Shown here: positions 17,083 through 26,154 of the stretch, piece by piece | How positions within the stretch are numbered: position 1 is the first letter of the stretch | Layout of the letters: every line of letters starts with the position of its first letter | NCBI RefSeq assembly: GCF_016612545.1 | Contig: NZ_JAENRY010000005.1 | Location: 1 to 64,000 of the forward strand | From: Streptomyces sp. MBT65 | GTDB taxonomy: Bacteria > Actinomycetota > Actinomycetes > Streptomycetales > Streptomycetaceae | Reading direction: 5' to 3' | DNA: 64,000 nt | Notes under the pieces: generated by a model | The model's input: only the letters and a program-made list of their open reading frames with translations | What the model was told of the DNA's origin: nothing | Database searches by the model: none | Translations under genes and position numbers: made by a program

Positions 17083-17876
17083 CCGCGAAGACCGCCGAAC
17101 CGCTCGCGGACATCACCCCCGCCGCCGTGGAAGTGCACGACGTGCACAAGTGGTACGGCGCCCACCGGGTCCTGGACGGCGTCGACCTCACCGTGCGGCC
17201 CGGCGAGGTCACCGTGATCCTCGGCCCGTCCGGCTCCGGCAAGTCCACGCTGCTGCGGGTCATCAACCACCTGGAGAAGCCCGAGATCGGCTACGTCAGC
17301 GTCAACGGCGAACTGATCGGAGTGAAGCAACAGGGCGGAAGGCTCAAGGAGTTGAGCGAGCGCGCCATCCTCACCCAGCGCGCCCGGATCGGGTTCGTCT
17401 TCCAGAACTTCAACCTCTTCCCGCACCTGACCGTCCTCGACAACGTGGCCGCCGCCCCCGTCGCCACCGGCAGGCTCGGCAAGCCCGAAGCCCAGGAACT
17501 GGCAAGGGAGTTGCTCGGCCGCGTCGGTCTCGCCGAGAAGACCGGCGCCTACCCCAGGCAGCTCTCCGGCGGCCAGCAGCAGCGCGTCGCCATCGCGCGC
17601 GCCCTCGCCCTGCGCCCCGGCGTGATCCTCTTCGACGAGCCGACCTCCGCCCTCGACCCCGAACTCGTCGGCGAAGTCCTCGCCGTCATCAAGGACTTGG
17701 CGACCAGCGGCACCACCCTCGTCATCGTCACCCACGAGATCGGCTTCGCCCGCGAGGTCGCCGACCGGGTGGTCTTCATCGACGGCGGAAAGATCGTCGA
17801 GCAGGGCCCGCCGCACGAGGTCCTCGACAAGCCACAGCACGAACGGACCAGGGACTTCCTCAGCAAGGTCCTCTGA
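17079..17876 (+). CDS. Amino-acid ABC transporter ATP-binding protein
   Basis: 265 residues with Walker A GPSGSGKST, Q-loop FVFQNFNLFPHLTVLDNV, signature LSGGQQQRVAIARAL, Walker B VILFDEPTSALDPE and switch H in VTHEIGFAREVADRV: the canonical polar amino-acid importer ATPase. Starts in ATGA overlap with the permease. Energises uptake of the ligand bound by the next gene product. Confidence 0.92.
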   Translation: MTAKTAEPLADITPAAVEVHDVHKWYGAHRVLDGVDLTVRPGEVTVILGPSGSGKSTLLRVINHLEKPEIGYVSVNGELIGVKQQGGRLKELSERAILTQRARIGFVFQNFNLFPHLTVLDNVAAAPVATGRLGKPEAQELARELLGRVGLAEKTGAYPRQLSGGQQQRVAIARALALRPGVILFDEPTSALDPELVGEVLAVIKDLATSGTTLVIVTHEIGFAREVADRVVFIDGGKIVEQGPPHEVLDKPQHERTRDFLSKVL

Positions 17877-17925
17877 GCCCGACCCGCAGTTTCGACAACC
17901 CTGAACACCGAGCCTAGGAACAGCC

Positions 17926-18954
17926 ATGTCTACGCCCAGCCTTCGCAGCAGAATCACTCGCGGACTCACCGCGGGAACCGTCCTCGCCTCCCTCGCCGGT
18001 GGTCTCGCGGCCTGCGGCGGCGACAGTGACGCGGCCACCACGTCCGGCAACGCCGCCTCCGGCACGGTCACCGTGGGCGCGCTCTCCCTCGGCGCCGCCA
18101 AGGAAGCGACGCTCAAGGTCGCCGAAGTGAAGTCGATCAGCGCCGAGTTGCCCAAGGCGATAGCGAAGAGCGGCAAGCTGGAGATCGGCGTCGGCTTCCT
18201 GCCCGCCGGCTCCCCGCCGCTCGGCTACGTCGGCTCGGACCAGAAGACCCTCACCGGTTCGGAGACCGACATCGCCCGCCTGGTCGCCGCCGTCCTCGGC
18301 CTCAAGCCCGAGCTGAAGAACTCCACGTGGGAGAACCTCTTCATCGGCCTCGACAGCGGCAAGGTCAATGTCGCCTTCTCCAACGTCACCGACACCGAGG
18401 AGCGCAAGGCGAAGTACGAGTTCGCCTCCTACCGCGAGGACAACCTCGGCTTCGCGGTGAAGGCCGACAACTCCTGGAACTTCGACGGCAATTACGAGAA
18501 CCTCGCCGGCAAGACCGTCGCCGTGGGCGCCGGCACCAACCAGGAGCGGATCCTCCTGGAGTGGAAGAAGAAGCTGGCCGCCGAGGGCAAGAAGGCGCTC
18601 ACGGTCAAGTACTTCCAGGACAACAACAGCACCTACCTCGCGCTGGCCTCCGGAAAGATCGACGCCTACCTCGCCCCGAACCCCTCGGTCGCCTACCAGG
18701 TCTCCTCGACCAAGGGCACGGCCAAGGCGGTCCGCAACGCGGGCACCTACTCCGGCGCCGGATCCTCCCTCCAGGGCCTGATCGCGGCCACCGCGAAGAA
18801 GGACAGCGGCCTGGCCAAGCCGCTCGCGGACGCCATCAACTACCTGATCAAGAACGGCCAGTACGCCAAGTGGCTGGCCGCCTGGAACCTCTCCAACGAG
18901 GCCGTCGCCAAGTCCGAGGTCAACCCGCCCGGACTGCCCCTCAGCGACTCCTGA
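17926..18954 (+). CDS. Amino-acid-type ABC substrate-binding lipoprotein
   Basis: 342 residues, family 3 solute-binding protein. Lipobox LAACGG near residue 29 gives a membrane-anchored lipoprotein. Two-lobe pattern with LEIGVGFLPAGSPPLGYVG and TDIARLVAAVLGLKPE in lobe one and AGKTVAVGAGTNQERILLEW opening lobe two. The same stretch of domain is seen in cystine and histidine binders. RBS AGGAA. Third member of the riboswitch-controlled importer, followed by a hairpin. Sulfur amino acid specificity is inferred only from regulation. Confidence 0.85.
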   Translation: MSTPSLRSRITRGLTAGTVLASLAGGLAACGGDSDAATTSGNAASGTVTVGALSLGAAKEATLKVAEVKSISAELPKAIAKSGKLEIGVGFLPAGSPPLGYVGSDQKTLTGSETDIARLVAAVLGLKPELKNSTWENLFIGLDSGKVNVAFSNVTDTEERKAKYEFASYREDNLGFAVKADNSWNFDGNYENLAGKTVAVGAGTNQERILLEWKKKLAAEGKKALTVKYFQDNNSTYLALASGKIDAYLAPNPSVAYQVSSTKGTAKAVRNAGTYSGAGSSLQGLIAATAKKDSGLAKPLADAINYLIKNGQYAKWLAAWNLSNEAVAKSEVNPPGLPLSDS

Positions 18955-18970
18955 CCCACCCTCTCGGCCA

Positions 18971-19001
18971 GGGGACCCCGCCGCGTCACGACGGGGTCCC
19001 C
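18971..19001 (+). terminator. Hairpin after the amino-acid importer
   Basis: GGGGACCCCG (18971-18980) pairs perfectly with CGGGGTCCCC (18992-19001), 16 bases after the binding-protein stop. No T-run, so termination strength is uncertain. Confidence 0.55.
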
Positions 19002-19033
19002 ACCCGCGCGACCAGTACTGGAGCCGTCACCCG

Positions 19034-19771
19034 ATGTCTTCCACCGCCAGTATCGAAACCACCACGTCCCATGTCCTGGACAACCCCGCCTGGGCCGCGC
19101 TCACCGGCCCGCACGCCCACTTCGCCGAGCGCGTCGGCCGCGCCGCCCGCTACCCCGTCGACGTCGCCGGCTTCAACGCCATCACCGACAACGACGACCC
19201 ACGCGCCTGGGCGGACCTTGCCGCCCTCGTCGGTCCCGGCGGCTCGGCCGCGGTGCGCGGGGTGAGCGATACCCCGGACGGCTGGGAGATCGTCCGTTCC
19301 GGACAGGGTGTCCAGCTCGTGGACACCGGGCTGCGCGCTGAACCCGACCCCGAGGCCGTCCTCCTCGGCCCCGACGACGTCCCCGAGATCCTCGACCTGG
19401 TCGCCCGCACCGAACCCGGTCCCTACCTGCCCCGCACCGTCGAACTGGGCACCTACCTCGGCATCCGCCACGACGGCCGGCTCATCGCGCTCGCCGGTGA
19501 GCGCCTCCACCCGCCCGGCTGGACCGAGATCAGCGCGGTGTGCACCGACCCCGACCACCGCGGCCGGGGCCTCGCCACCCGCCTGGTCCGCGCCGTGGCC
19601 GCCGGCATCAAGGAACGCGGCGAGCGCCCCTTCCTGCACGCGGCGGCCAACAACACCAACGCGATCCGCCTGTACGAGTCGATCGGCTTCACACTGCGCG
19701 CCCGTACGGTCTTCTCACTCGTCCGGTACATCGGTCCGACTGCCGCCGCCGATCCGGAAGAAACGGTGTAG
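19034..19771 (+). CDS. GNAT-family N-acetyltransferase
   Basis: 245 residues. The C-terminal ~100 are a GNAT/FR47-like fold: ISAVCTDPDHRGRGLATRL carries the acetyl-CoA pyrophosphate loop (R/Q-x-x-G-x-G/A form HRGRGLA), and AAANNTNAIRLYESIGF is the conserved end motif. The N-terminal 130 residues are a less conserved lobe. Role: acetylation of a small amine or thiol compound, target unknown. Placed between two sulfur-controlled operons; a mycothiol- or cysteine-conjugate substrate is possible but speculative. Confidence 0.8.
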   Translation: MSSTASIETTTSHVLDNPAWAALTGPHAHFAERVGRAARYPVDVAGFNAITDNDDPRAWADLAALVGPGGSAAVRGVSDTPDGWEIVRSGQGVQLVDTGLRAEPDPEAVLLGPDDVPEILDLVARTEPGPYLPRTVELGTYLGIRHDGRLIALAGERLHPPGWTEISAVCTDPDHRGRGLATRLVRAVAAGIKERGERPFLHAAANNTNAIRLYESIGFTLRARTVFSLVRYIGPTAAADPEETV

Positions 19772-19818
19772 CCGTGCCGTTGCCCCTAAAGAAGCCGGAT
19801 TCCGTGGAGGTGGAGCAC

Positions 19819-19908
19819 ATGTGTGGCGCCCACGTTCTCCATGTGCGACTCACCACACGGCAGCACATAGATCTGCTGCGTGTCGCCGGCGCGCTCTGTC
19901 GCCCCTGA
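19819..19908 (+). CDS. Short sulfur-type leader peptide
   Basis: 29 codons from ATG ending in TTRQHIDLLRVAGALCRP, the typical core plus the terminal ALCR Cys codon. GGAGGTGGAG ribosome-binding site just upstream. It lies 75 bases before the first flavin monooxygenase, suggesting cysteine-responsive control of the four-gene oxygenase operon. Confidence 0.75.
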   Translation: MCGAHVLHVRLTTRQHIDLLRVAGALCRP

Positions 19909-19983
19909 CCCGTTGCCCCAGCCGCCGTGCGCCCGCTTCCTCGGGCCGGCGATCTCGTACGGACCTCCAGGAAGGCACCACTC

Positions 19984-21204
19984 GTGTCATCGACCTCCCC
20001 TTCTCCGCTGCATCTCGCCGTCGCCCTCGACGGCACCGGCTGGCACCCGGCCTCCTGGCGTGAGCCGGGGGCCCGGCCCCGGGACCTGTTCACCGCCGGG
20101 TACTGGGCCGACCAGGTCGCCGAGGCCGAGCGCGGTCTGCTCGACTTCGTGACCTTCGAGGACGGCCTCGGCCTCCAGTCCTCGTACTACGGCGAACTGG
20201 ACGGCCGTACCGACCAGGTCCGCGGCCGCCTCGACGCCGTACTCGTCGCGGCCCGCATCGCACCGCTCACCAGCCACATAGGCCTGATCCCGACGGTGGT
20301 GTCCACGCACACGGAGCCGTTCCACATATCCAAGGCGATCGCCACCCTCGACTACGTCAGCACCGGCCGAGCCGGTGTACGGGTGCAGCTCTCCGCCCGG
20401 CCGCACGAGGCCGACCACTTCGGCCGCCGCACCTTCGAGCCGATCAGCCTGGAGAGCCTGCGGACCGAGGCCGGACAGCAGCGGCTCACCGAGCACTTCG
20501 ACGAGGCCGCCGACTACATCGAGGTCGTGCGCCGCCTCTGGGACAGCTGGGAGGACGACGCCGAGATCCGGGACATCGCCACCGGCCGCTTCGTCGACCG
20601 CGACAAGCTGCACTACATCGACTTCGAGGGCCGGCACTTCAGCGTCAAGGGCCCCTCCATCACGCCCCGGCCGCCGCAGGGCCAGCCGATCGTCAGCTCC
20701 CTGGCCCACCAGACGGTCCCGTACCGGCTGGTGGCCCGCGCCACCGACATCGGCTACGTCACCCCGCACGACACCGACGACGCACGCGCGATCGTCGCCG
20801 AGATCCGCGCCGAGCAGGACGCGGCGGGCCGCGCCGACGAGCCGCTGCACATCTTCGGCGACCTGGTGGTCTTCCTCGACGACGACGAGGCAACAGCGGT
20901 TGCCCGCCGCGAGCGCCTCGACGCCCTCGCGGGGGAGCCGTACACCAGCGACGCCCGGATCTTCGCCGGTACGCCCGCCCAACTCGCCGATCTGCTCCAG
21001 GAGTTGCAGTCGACCGGGCTGACCGGCTTCCGGCTGCGGCCCGCCGTCGCCGGACACGACCTCCCGGCGATCACCCAGGGCCTGGTCCCCGAACTCCAGC
21101 GCCGGAACGCCTTCCGCCGCGCCTACGAGGCCGACACCCTGCGCGGACTGCTGGGGCTCGCCCGCCCCGCCAACCGCTACGCCGCTGCCGCAGCCACCGC
21201 CTGA
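19984..21204 (+). CDS. Luciferase-like FMN monooxygenase 1
   Basis: 406 residues of the bacterial luciferase-like monooxygenase family (FMNH2-dependent TIM barrel). DFVTFEDGLGLQSS, ARIAPLTSHIGLIPTV and SKAIATLDYVSTGRAGVRVQ match the family's strand-loop pattern (often LDxLSxGR in relatives). The GTG at 19984 follows AGGAAGG. Uses reduced flavin and oxygen to oxidise a small organic, most likely an organosulfur compound given the leader and neighbours. First of four tandem paralogues of different subfamilies. Confidence 0.85.
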   Translation: MSSTSPSPLHLAVALDGTGWHPASWREPGARPRDLFTAGYWADQVAEAERGLLDFVTFEDGLGLQSSYYGELDGRTDQVRGRLDAVLVAARIAPLTSHIGLIPTVVSTHTEPFHISKAIATLDYVSTGRAGVRVQLSARPHEADHFGRRTFEPISLESLRTEAGQQRLTEHFDEAADYIEVVRRLWDSWEDDAEIRDIATGRFVDRDKLHYIDFEGRHFSVKGPSITPRPPQGQPIVSSLAHQTVPYRLVARATDIGYVTPHDTDDARAIVAEIRAEQDAAGRADEPLHIFGDLVVFLDDDEATAVARRERLDALAGEPYTSDARIFAGTPAQLADLLQELQSTGLTGFRLRPAVAGHDLPAITQGLVPELQRRNAFRRAYEADTLRGLLGLARPANRYAAAAATA

Positions 21205-21222
21205 GCCGGAGGACCGTACGAC

Positions 21223-22596
21223 ATGAGCAAGCCCCTGAAGCAGATCCACCTGGCCGCCCACTTCCCCGGTGTCAACAACACCACGGTCTGGAGCGACCCC
21301 GCGGCCGGCAGCCACATCGAGTTCAGCTCCTTCGCGCACTTCGCGAAGACCGCCGAACGCGCCAAGTTCGACTTCCTCTTCCTCGCCGAAGGCCTGCGGC
21401 TGCGCGAACAGGGCGGAAAGATCTACGACTTGGACGTGGTCGGCCGCCCCGACACCTTCACGATCCTTGCCGCGCTCGCCGCCGTCACCGAGCACCTCGG
21501 CCTGACCGGCACCATCAACTCCACCTTCAACGAGCCCTACGAGGTGGCCCGCCAGTTCGCCAGTCTCGACCATCTCTCCGACGGCCGCGCGGCCTGGAAC
21601 GTCGTCACCTCCTGGGACGCGTTCACCGGCGAGAACTTCCGCCGCGGCGGCTTCCTGCCGCAGGACGAGCGCTACTCCCGGGCCAAGGAGTTCCTCGCCA
21701 CCACCAACGAACTCTTCGACTCCTGGCACGGCGACGAGATCGTGGCCGACCAGGCGAGTGGCGCCTTCCTGACCGACGCCAAGGCCGGGGCCTTCGTCCA
21801 CCAGGGCCAACACTTCGACATCCAGGGCCAGTTCAACGTCCCGCGCTCCCCGCAGGGCCGCCCGGTGATCTTCCAGGCGGGAGACTCCGACGAGGGCCGT
21901 GAGTTCGCCGCGTCGAGCGCCGACGCCATCTTCAGCCGGTACAGCACCCTCACCGAGGGCCAGGCCTTCTACACCGACGTCAAGTCCCGCCTCGCCAAGT
22001 ACGGCCGCAGGTCGGACCAGTTGCTGATCCTCCCGGCCGCGACCTTCGTGCTCGGCGACACCGACGCCGAGGCGGAGGACCTCGCGAAGGAGGTGCGCCG
22101 CCAGCAGGTCAGCGGTGCCACGGCCATCAAGCACCTCGAGTTCGTCTGGAACCGGGACCTGTCCGGCTACGACCCGGAGGGCCCGCTGCCCGACATCGAC
22201 CCGGACGTCAGCGAGAACCACATCTCCAAGGGCCGCGCCCAAGTACGCATGTACCGCGACCCGTTGGCCACCGCCCGCGAGTGGCGCGAGCGGGCCGCCG
22301 CCAACAACTGGTCCATCCGCGACCTGGTCATCGAGACCGGCAACCGGCAGGCCTTCATCGGCTCCCCGTCGACGGTCGCGAAGACCATCAACGACTTCGT
22401 GCAGGCCGACGCCAGCGACGGCTTCATCCTCGTCCCGCACATCACGCCGACCGGACTCGATCCGTTCGCCGACAAGGTCGTCCCGCTGCTTCAGGAACAG
22501 GGCGTCTTCCGCACCGAGTACGAGGGCCCGACCCTGCGCGACCACCTCGGCCTGGCTCACCCCGACGAGGTGCGCGAGGAACGGGCGGCCTCGTGA
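21223..22596 (+). CDS. Luciferase-like monooxygenase 2 (NtaA/SnaA/DszA type)
   Basis: 457 residues, the long subfamily that includes nitrilotriacetate, pristinamycin and dibenzothiophene-sulfone monooxygenases. GVNNTTVWSDP, FDFLFLAEGL, TGTINSTFNEPYEVARQFAS, LDHLSDGRAAWNVVTS and RGGFLPQDERY are hallmark stretches. Requires FMNH2 from a separate reductase. RBS CCGGAGGA. The stop overlaps the next GTG, so enzymes 2 and 3 are coupled. C-S bond oxidation is a reasonable inference. Confidence 0.88.
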   Translation: MSKPLKQIHLAAHFPGVNNTTVWSDPAAGSHIEFSSFAHFAKTAERAKFDFLFLAEGLRLREQGGKIYDLDVVGRPDTFTILAALAAVTEHLGLTGTINSTFNEPYEVARQFASLDHLSDGRAAWNVVTSWDAFTGENFRRGGFLPQDERYSRAKEFLATTNELFDSWHGDEIVADQASGAFLTDAKAGAFVHQGQHFDIQGQFNVPRSPQGRPVIFQAGDSDEGREFAASSADAIFSRYSTLTEGQAFYTDVKSRLAKYGRRSDQLLILPAATFVLGDTDAEAEDLAKEVRRQQVSGATAIKHLEFVWNRDLSGYDPEGPLPDIDPDVSENHISKGRAQVRMYRDPLATAREWRERAAANNWSIRDLVIETGNRQAFIGSPSTVAKTINDFVQADASDGFILVPHITPTGLDPFADKVVPLLQEQGVFRTEYEGPTLRDHLGLAHPDEVREERAAS

Positions 22597-23684
22597 AGTT
22601 CCTCGCGATCACCCTCATCGTCCACCGCCCCGACCCGATCACGGGTGTACAGAAGTCGACCCACGAGCGCTTCCGTGAGGTCCTCGACAACGCGGTGCTG
22701 GCCGAGGAGTTGGGCTTCGACGGCTTCGGCGTGGGGGAGCGGCACGAGCGCCCCTTCATCTCCTCCTCGCCGACCGTCGTCCTCAGCCACGTCGCCGCGC
22801 TCACCCGCCGCATCCGCCTCTTCACGGCGGTCACCACGCTGAGCCTCCTCGACCCGGTGCGCGCCTACGAGGACTACGCCACGCTCGACCACCTCTCCGG
22901 CGGACGCCTCGACCTGATCATCGGGAAGGGCAACGGCACGGCCCAGCGCGAGCTGTTCCACGTCACGCCCGAGGACCAGTGGGAGCGCAACGCCGAGAGC
23001 TACGAGGTGTTCCGGCAGCTCTGGCGCCAGGACAAGGTGACGGCGAAGACGCGCTTCCGTCCGGAACTGAAGGACGCGGAGGTGTGGCCGAAGCCGTACC
23101 AACAACCCATCCGGGTCTGGCACGGCAGTGCGACGAGCAAGGAGAGCGTCGACCTGGCCGCCCGCTACGGCGACCCGCTGTTCTCCGCGAACGTCACCAA
23201 CCCCATAGAGCCCTATGCCGAGTTGATCCGCTACTACCGGGAGCGCTGGGAGCACTACGGCCACGACCCGGCGGACATCGCGGTCGGCGCCGGCACGGCG
23301 GGCCTCTACGTAGCTCCCACGACCCAGGAGGCGGTGACCGCCTACCGTCCGGTCTTCGAGAGCAACCTCGCCTTCCAGAAGCAGGTGGGCCTGCCCATCG
23401 TCTTCGAGACCCTGGAGGACTACGTCGAGCGCAGCTCCGCGCTGATCGGCAGCCCGCAGCAGGTCATCGACAAAGTGCACCGCTATCACGAGCAGTTCGG
23501 CCACACGGTCCTCCATCTCCACGCGGACGCCAGTGGCTTGACGGACCGTCAGCACCGGGACTCGCTGGAGCTGTTCCAGTCGGCGGTGACTCCAGTGCTG
23601 CGCAAGGACATCCCGGACCCGCCGTTCGCCTGGGGCCCGGTATTGCCGGAGGCGTCCACCAGTGAGGAGCCCGCGCATGCCTGA
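22593..23684 (+). CDS. Luciferase-like FMN monooxygenase 3
   Basis: 363 residues, luciferase-like family. It starts at the GTG overlapping the previous stop. GFDGFGVGERHERPFISSSP and YATLDHLSGGRLDLIIGKGN match alkanal-monooxygenase-type members. The translation begins MKFLAITLIVHRPDP, so there is no export signal. Partner enzymes on both sides are co-transcribed. Substrate unknown. Confidence 0.87.
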   Translation: MKFLAITLIVHRPDPITGVQKSTHERFREVLDNAVLAEELGFDGFGVGERHERPFISSSPTVVLSHVAALTRRIRLFTAVTTLSLLDPVRAYEDYATLDHLSGGRLDLIIGKGNGTAQRELFHVTPEDQWERNAESYEVFRQLWRQDKVTAKTRFRPELKDAEVWPKPYQQPIRVWHGSATSKESVDLAARYGDPLFSANVTNPIEPYAELIRYYRERWEHYGHDPADIAVGAGTAGLYVAPTTQEAVTAYRPVFESNLAFQKQVGLPIVFETLEDYVERSSALIGSPQQVIDKVHRYHEQFGHTVLHLHADASGLTDRQHRDSLELFQSAVTPVLRKDIPDPPFAWGPVLPEASTSEEPAHA

Positions 23685-24813
23685 CATCCCTCTCGGTGTC
23701 CTCGACCTGGTCCCGATCTCCTCCGGCTCCAGCGCGCCCCAGGCGCTGCGCAACTCCATCCAACTCGCCCAGCGGGCCGAGGAGTTCGGCTACGCCCGCT
23801 ACTGGTTCGCCGAGCACCACCTCAACCCGGGCGTGGCGGGCACGTCCCCCGCGGTCGTCCTCGCGCTGACGGCCGCCGCGACCTCCACCATCCGGCTCGG
23901 CTCCGGCGCCGTCCAACTCGGCCACCGCACCGCGCTGTCCACGGTGGAGGAGTTCGGCCTGCTCGACGCGCTGCACCCCGGCCGCTTCGACCTGGGTCTG
24001 GGCCGATCCGGGGGCCGACCCTCGCCTCCGCTCCCGTCGGCGACCCCGGTCGTCGACGGCCGGGCCCCCAACGGGCTGCGCATCCCGCCCCGTTTCTCCT
24101 TCGAGTTCCTCCTCGGCTCACCCAGGATCGCCCTCCAACGCAAGCTGCTCCTGCTGCCCAACGCCGAGTCCCAGGAGTACGGCGAGCAGATCGACGACGT
24201 CCTCGCGCTGCTGGCCGGCACCTACCGCTCCCCGGACGGCGTCGAGGCGCACGTCGTACCCGGCGAGGGCGCCGACGTCGAGCTGTGGATCCTGGGCAGC
24301 AGCGGTGGCACCAGCGCCGAGGTTGCGGGCCGCAACGGCCTCCGCTTCGCGGCGAATTACCACGTCAGCCCCGCCACCGTCCTTGAGGCGGCGGACGGTT
24401 ACCGTGCCGCCTTCCAGCCCTCCGACGTCCTCGACAAGCCGTACGTCAGCGTGTCTGTGGACGTCGTAGTCGCCGAGGACGACTCGACGGCCCGCGAACT
24501 CGCCACCGGCTACGGCCTGTGGGTGCGCTCCATCCGTACGGCGCGAGGCGCCATCCAGTTCCCGACCCCCGCCGAGGCACGCGCCCACGTGTGGACGGAC
24601 GAGGACCGCGCGTTGGTCCAAGACCGCATCGACACCCAGTTCGTCGGCTCACCCGCCCGAGTCGCCGACCAACTGGAACAACTCCAAGAGGCAACGGACG
24701 CCGACGAGTTGCTCATCACCACCATCACCCACGCCCATACGGACCGAGTCCGCTCGTACGAACTCCTCGCCCAGGAATGGCGCCGCCGGGGTCACTCCGC
24801 CCAGTCGAGCTGA
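23677..24813 (+). CDS. Luciferase-like FMN monooxygenase 4
   Basis: 378 residues of the MsnO8-like luciferase subgroup: PLGVLDLVPISSGSS, YARYWFAEHHLNPGVAGTSP and ALHPGRFDLGLGRS. The ATG at 23677 lies seven bases after GAGGAG and overlaps gene 3 by eight bases. Last member of the array; its 3' end overlaps the convergent small gene by 22 bases. No flavin reductase gene accompanies the four, so reduced flavin must come from elsewhere. Confidence 0.87.
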   Translation: MPDIPLGVLDLVPISSGSSAPQALRNSIQLAQRAEEFGYARYWFAEHHLNPGVAGTSPAVVLALTAAATSTIRLGSGAVQLGHRTALSTVEEFGLLDALHPGRFDLGLGRSGGRPSPPLPSATPVVDGRAPNGLRIPPRFSFEFLLGSPRIALQRKLLLLPNAESQEYGEQIDDVLALLAGTYRSPDGVEAHVVPGEGADVELWILGSSGGTSAEVAGRNGLRFAANYHVSPATVLEAADGYRAAFQPSDVLDKPYVSVSVDVVVAEDDSTARELATGYGLWVRSIRTARGAIQFPTPAEARAHVWTDEDRALVQDRIDTQFVGSPARVADQLEQLQEATDADELLITTITHAHTDRVRSYELLAQEWRRRGHSAQSS

Positions 24814-25166
24814 TGCTCCGGGGTCCCCACGGAACGCCCGTACGCAACCGCTTCGGCGCGGCCCGCTTCGTCGCCGCGCCGATAGCGGAACACCTTCCGG
24901 GCGAAGACGACCACGTGCTCATCGCCGACCGTGAAGTCGGCGTACCAGCCGTTGGCCGGCTCCAGAGCGGCGGCGAGCGCGTCCGCGATCTGCCCTGAGA
25001 CACTGTCGTCGTCGGTCTCCCACTCGACGAACGTCCAGGCGTCGGGCTGCCCGGCCGTCGCACTCGCCGAGTTGTCGACCCGCTCGACCTTGCGGATGCG
25101 CAGCCCGTGCGGCGCGAACACGGCACCAGGGCGCAGGCTCTCACCGAGAACGTAACCCGTGATCAT
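24792..25166 (-). CDS. Conserved hypothetical protein, 124 aa
   Basis: The ATG at 25166 follows AAGGAG. The product begins MITGYVLGESLRPGAVFAP and has aromatic, acidic middle segments (WTFVEWETDDD, NGWYADFTVGDEHVVVFA). No signal peptide or membrane segment. I do not recognise the family; composition fits a soluble single-domain protein. Divergent from the GNAT gene at 25216 and overlapping the monooxygenase end. Confidence 0.65.
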   Translation of the reverse strand: MITGYVLGESLRPGAVFAPHGLRIRKVERVDNSASATAGQPDAWTFVEWETDDDSVSGQIADALAAALEPANGWYADFTVGDEHVVVFARKVFRYRRGDEAGRAEAVAYGRSVGTPEHQLDWAE

Positions 25167-25215
25167 GACCCGTCTCCTTCTCGACTTCGTACGGCTCTCT
25201 GCCATGATCGATACC

Positions 25216-25689
25216 ATGACCGTCCGCATCGAGTCCGCCGATGTCACCGACCTCCACCAGGTCCTGGAGGACCACCCCCGCTACTGGGGAGAGCGTGACC
25301 TCCGCGCGCTCCATCTCACCGCGCTGGTGCAGGAGTTCGGGTCCACCTGTCTGGTCGCCCGCGCCGCCGACGGCATCCGTGGCTACCTCTTCGGGTTCGT
25401 CACGCCCGACCACACCGGATACGTGCACCTGATCGCGACCCGGGACGACGCACGCGGCACCGGTCTCGGCCGCAGCCTGTACACGGCCTTCATCGAGGCC
25501 GCCGGACGCCAGGGCGCGGTCCGCCTCAAGGCCATCACCTCGGTCACCAACGAGGGGTCGATCGCCTTCCACCGCACCCTCGGTTTCGACGCGCGTGTCG
25601 TCGAGGACTACGACGGGCCGGGCCGGCCTCGTGTCGTCTTCACCCGCGAACTACCGTCCGGTCAGGGCTTCGAGAAGCGAAGCCAGTGA
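25216..25689 (+). CDS. GNAT-family N-acetyltransferase
   Basis: 157 residues, a single GNAT domain. LIATRDDARGTGLGRSLYTAF holds the acetyl-CoA loop (ARGTGLG), and TSVTNEGSIAFHRTLGFDA is the C-terminal motif. The start could be the ATG at 25204 or 25216; 25216 gives the tidy N-terminus MTVRIESADVTDL. No Shine-Dalgarno in either case, so it may be leaderless. Its end overlaps the convergent kinase gene by 39 bases. Substrate unknown. Confidence 0.78.
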   Translation: MTVRIESADVTDLHQVLEDHPRYWGERDLRALHLTALVQEFGSTCLVARAADGIRGYLFGFVTPDHTGYVHLIATRDDARGTGLGRSLYTAFIEAAGRQGAVRLKAITSVTNEGSIAFHRTLGFDARVVEDYDGPGRPRVVFTRELPSGQGFEKRSQ

Positions 25690-26154
25690 GTCCTCCGGGC
25701 CCTGACCCGCGGTGTCGACCACGATGCGGTCGCGGTTCCACGACTCGTACTCCCGGCCGACGACCTGCTCCCAGTCGGGCAACGGCAGGTCCGGGATGTC
25801 GACCGACCGCGAGGCCACGCGCCGCCGGTGCTCTTCCGGGTCGGAGCAGACGATCTCGATCTCCACGGCGGGCACACCCGCCCGCACAGCCGTGTCGCGC
25901 CAGGCGTCCCGCGTGACGGTCAGCGGATTGACGGACTCGGCGAGCACGGTCAGCCCCTGGCGCAGATGTTCCTCGGCCAGGGCGTATCCCACGAGATAGC
26001 CCACCGGACCCACCGGATGACGGGCCACCCCGGAGCGGACGATGGCCTGCTCGATGGTGTCGACCCGGAGGTGGACGGCACCGATGCGGGCCGCGAGGAG
26101 ACGCGCCAGCGTGGTCTTGCCGGTGGCAGGGAGGCCGCCGATGCTGATCAGCAT
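25651..26154 (-). CDS. AAA/P-loop small-molecule kinase-like protein
   Basis: 167 residues with a Walker A loop GGLPATGKTT near residues 6-15 and RVDTIEQAIVRSG following, as in the zeta-toxin/chloramphenicol-phosphotransferase-like P-loop kinases. EIVCSDPEEHRRRVASR is the lid-type region. It would phosphorylate a small molecule in the cytoplasm. The start ATG overlaps the end of the phosphotransferase gene upstream, so it is the distal member of the 30830-25651 operon. Confidence 0.72.
   Translation of the reverse strand: MLISIGGLPATGKTTLARLLAARIGAVHLRVDTIEQAIVRSGVARHPVGPVGYLVGYALAEEHLRQGLTVLAESVNPLTVTRDAWRDTAVRAGVPAVEIEIVCSDPEEHRRRVASRSVDIPDLPLPDWEQVVGREYESWNRDRIVVDTAGQGPEDSLASLLEALTGR

Noticed and set aside
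19987-22560. 857-codon minus-strand frame opposite two monooxygenases
   Set aside because: Shadow of coding genes; no family resemblance.
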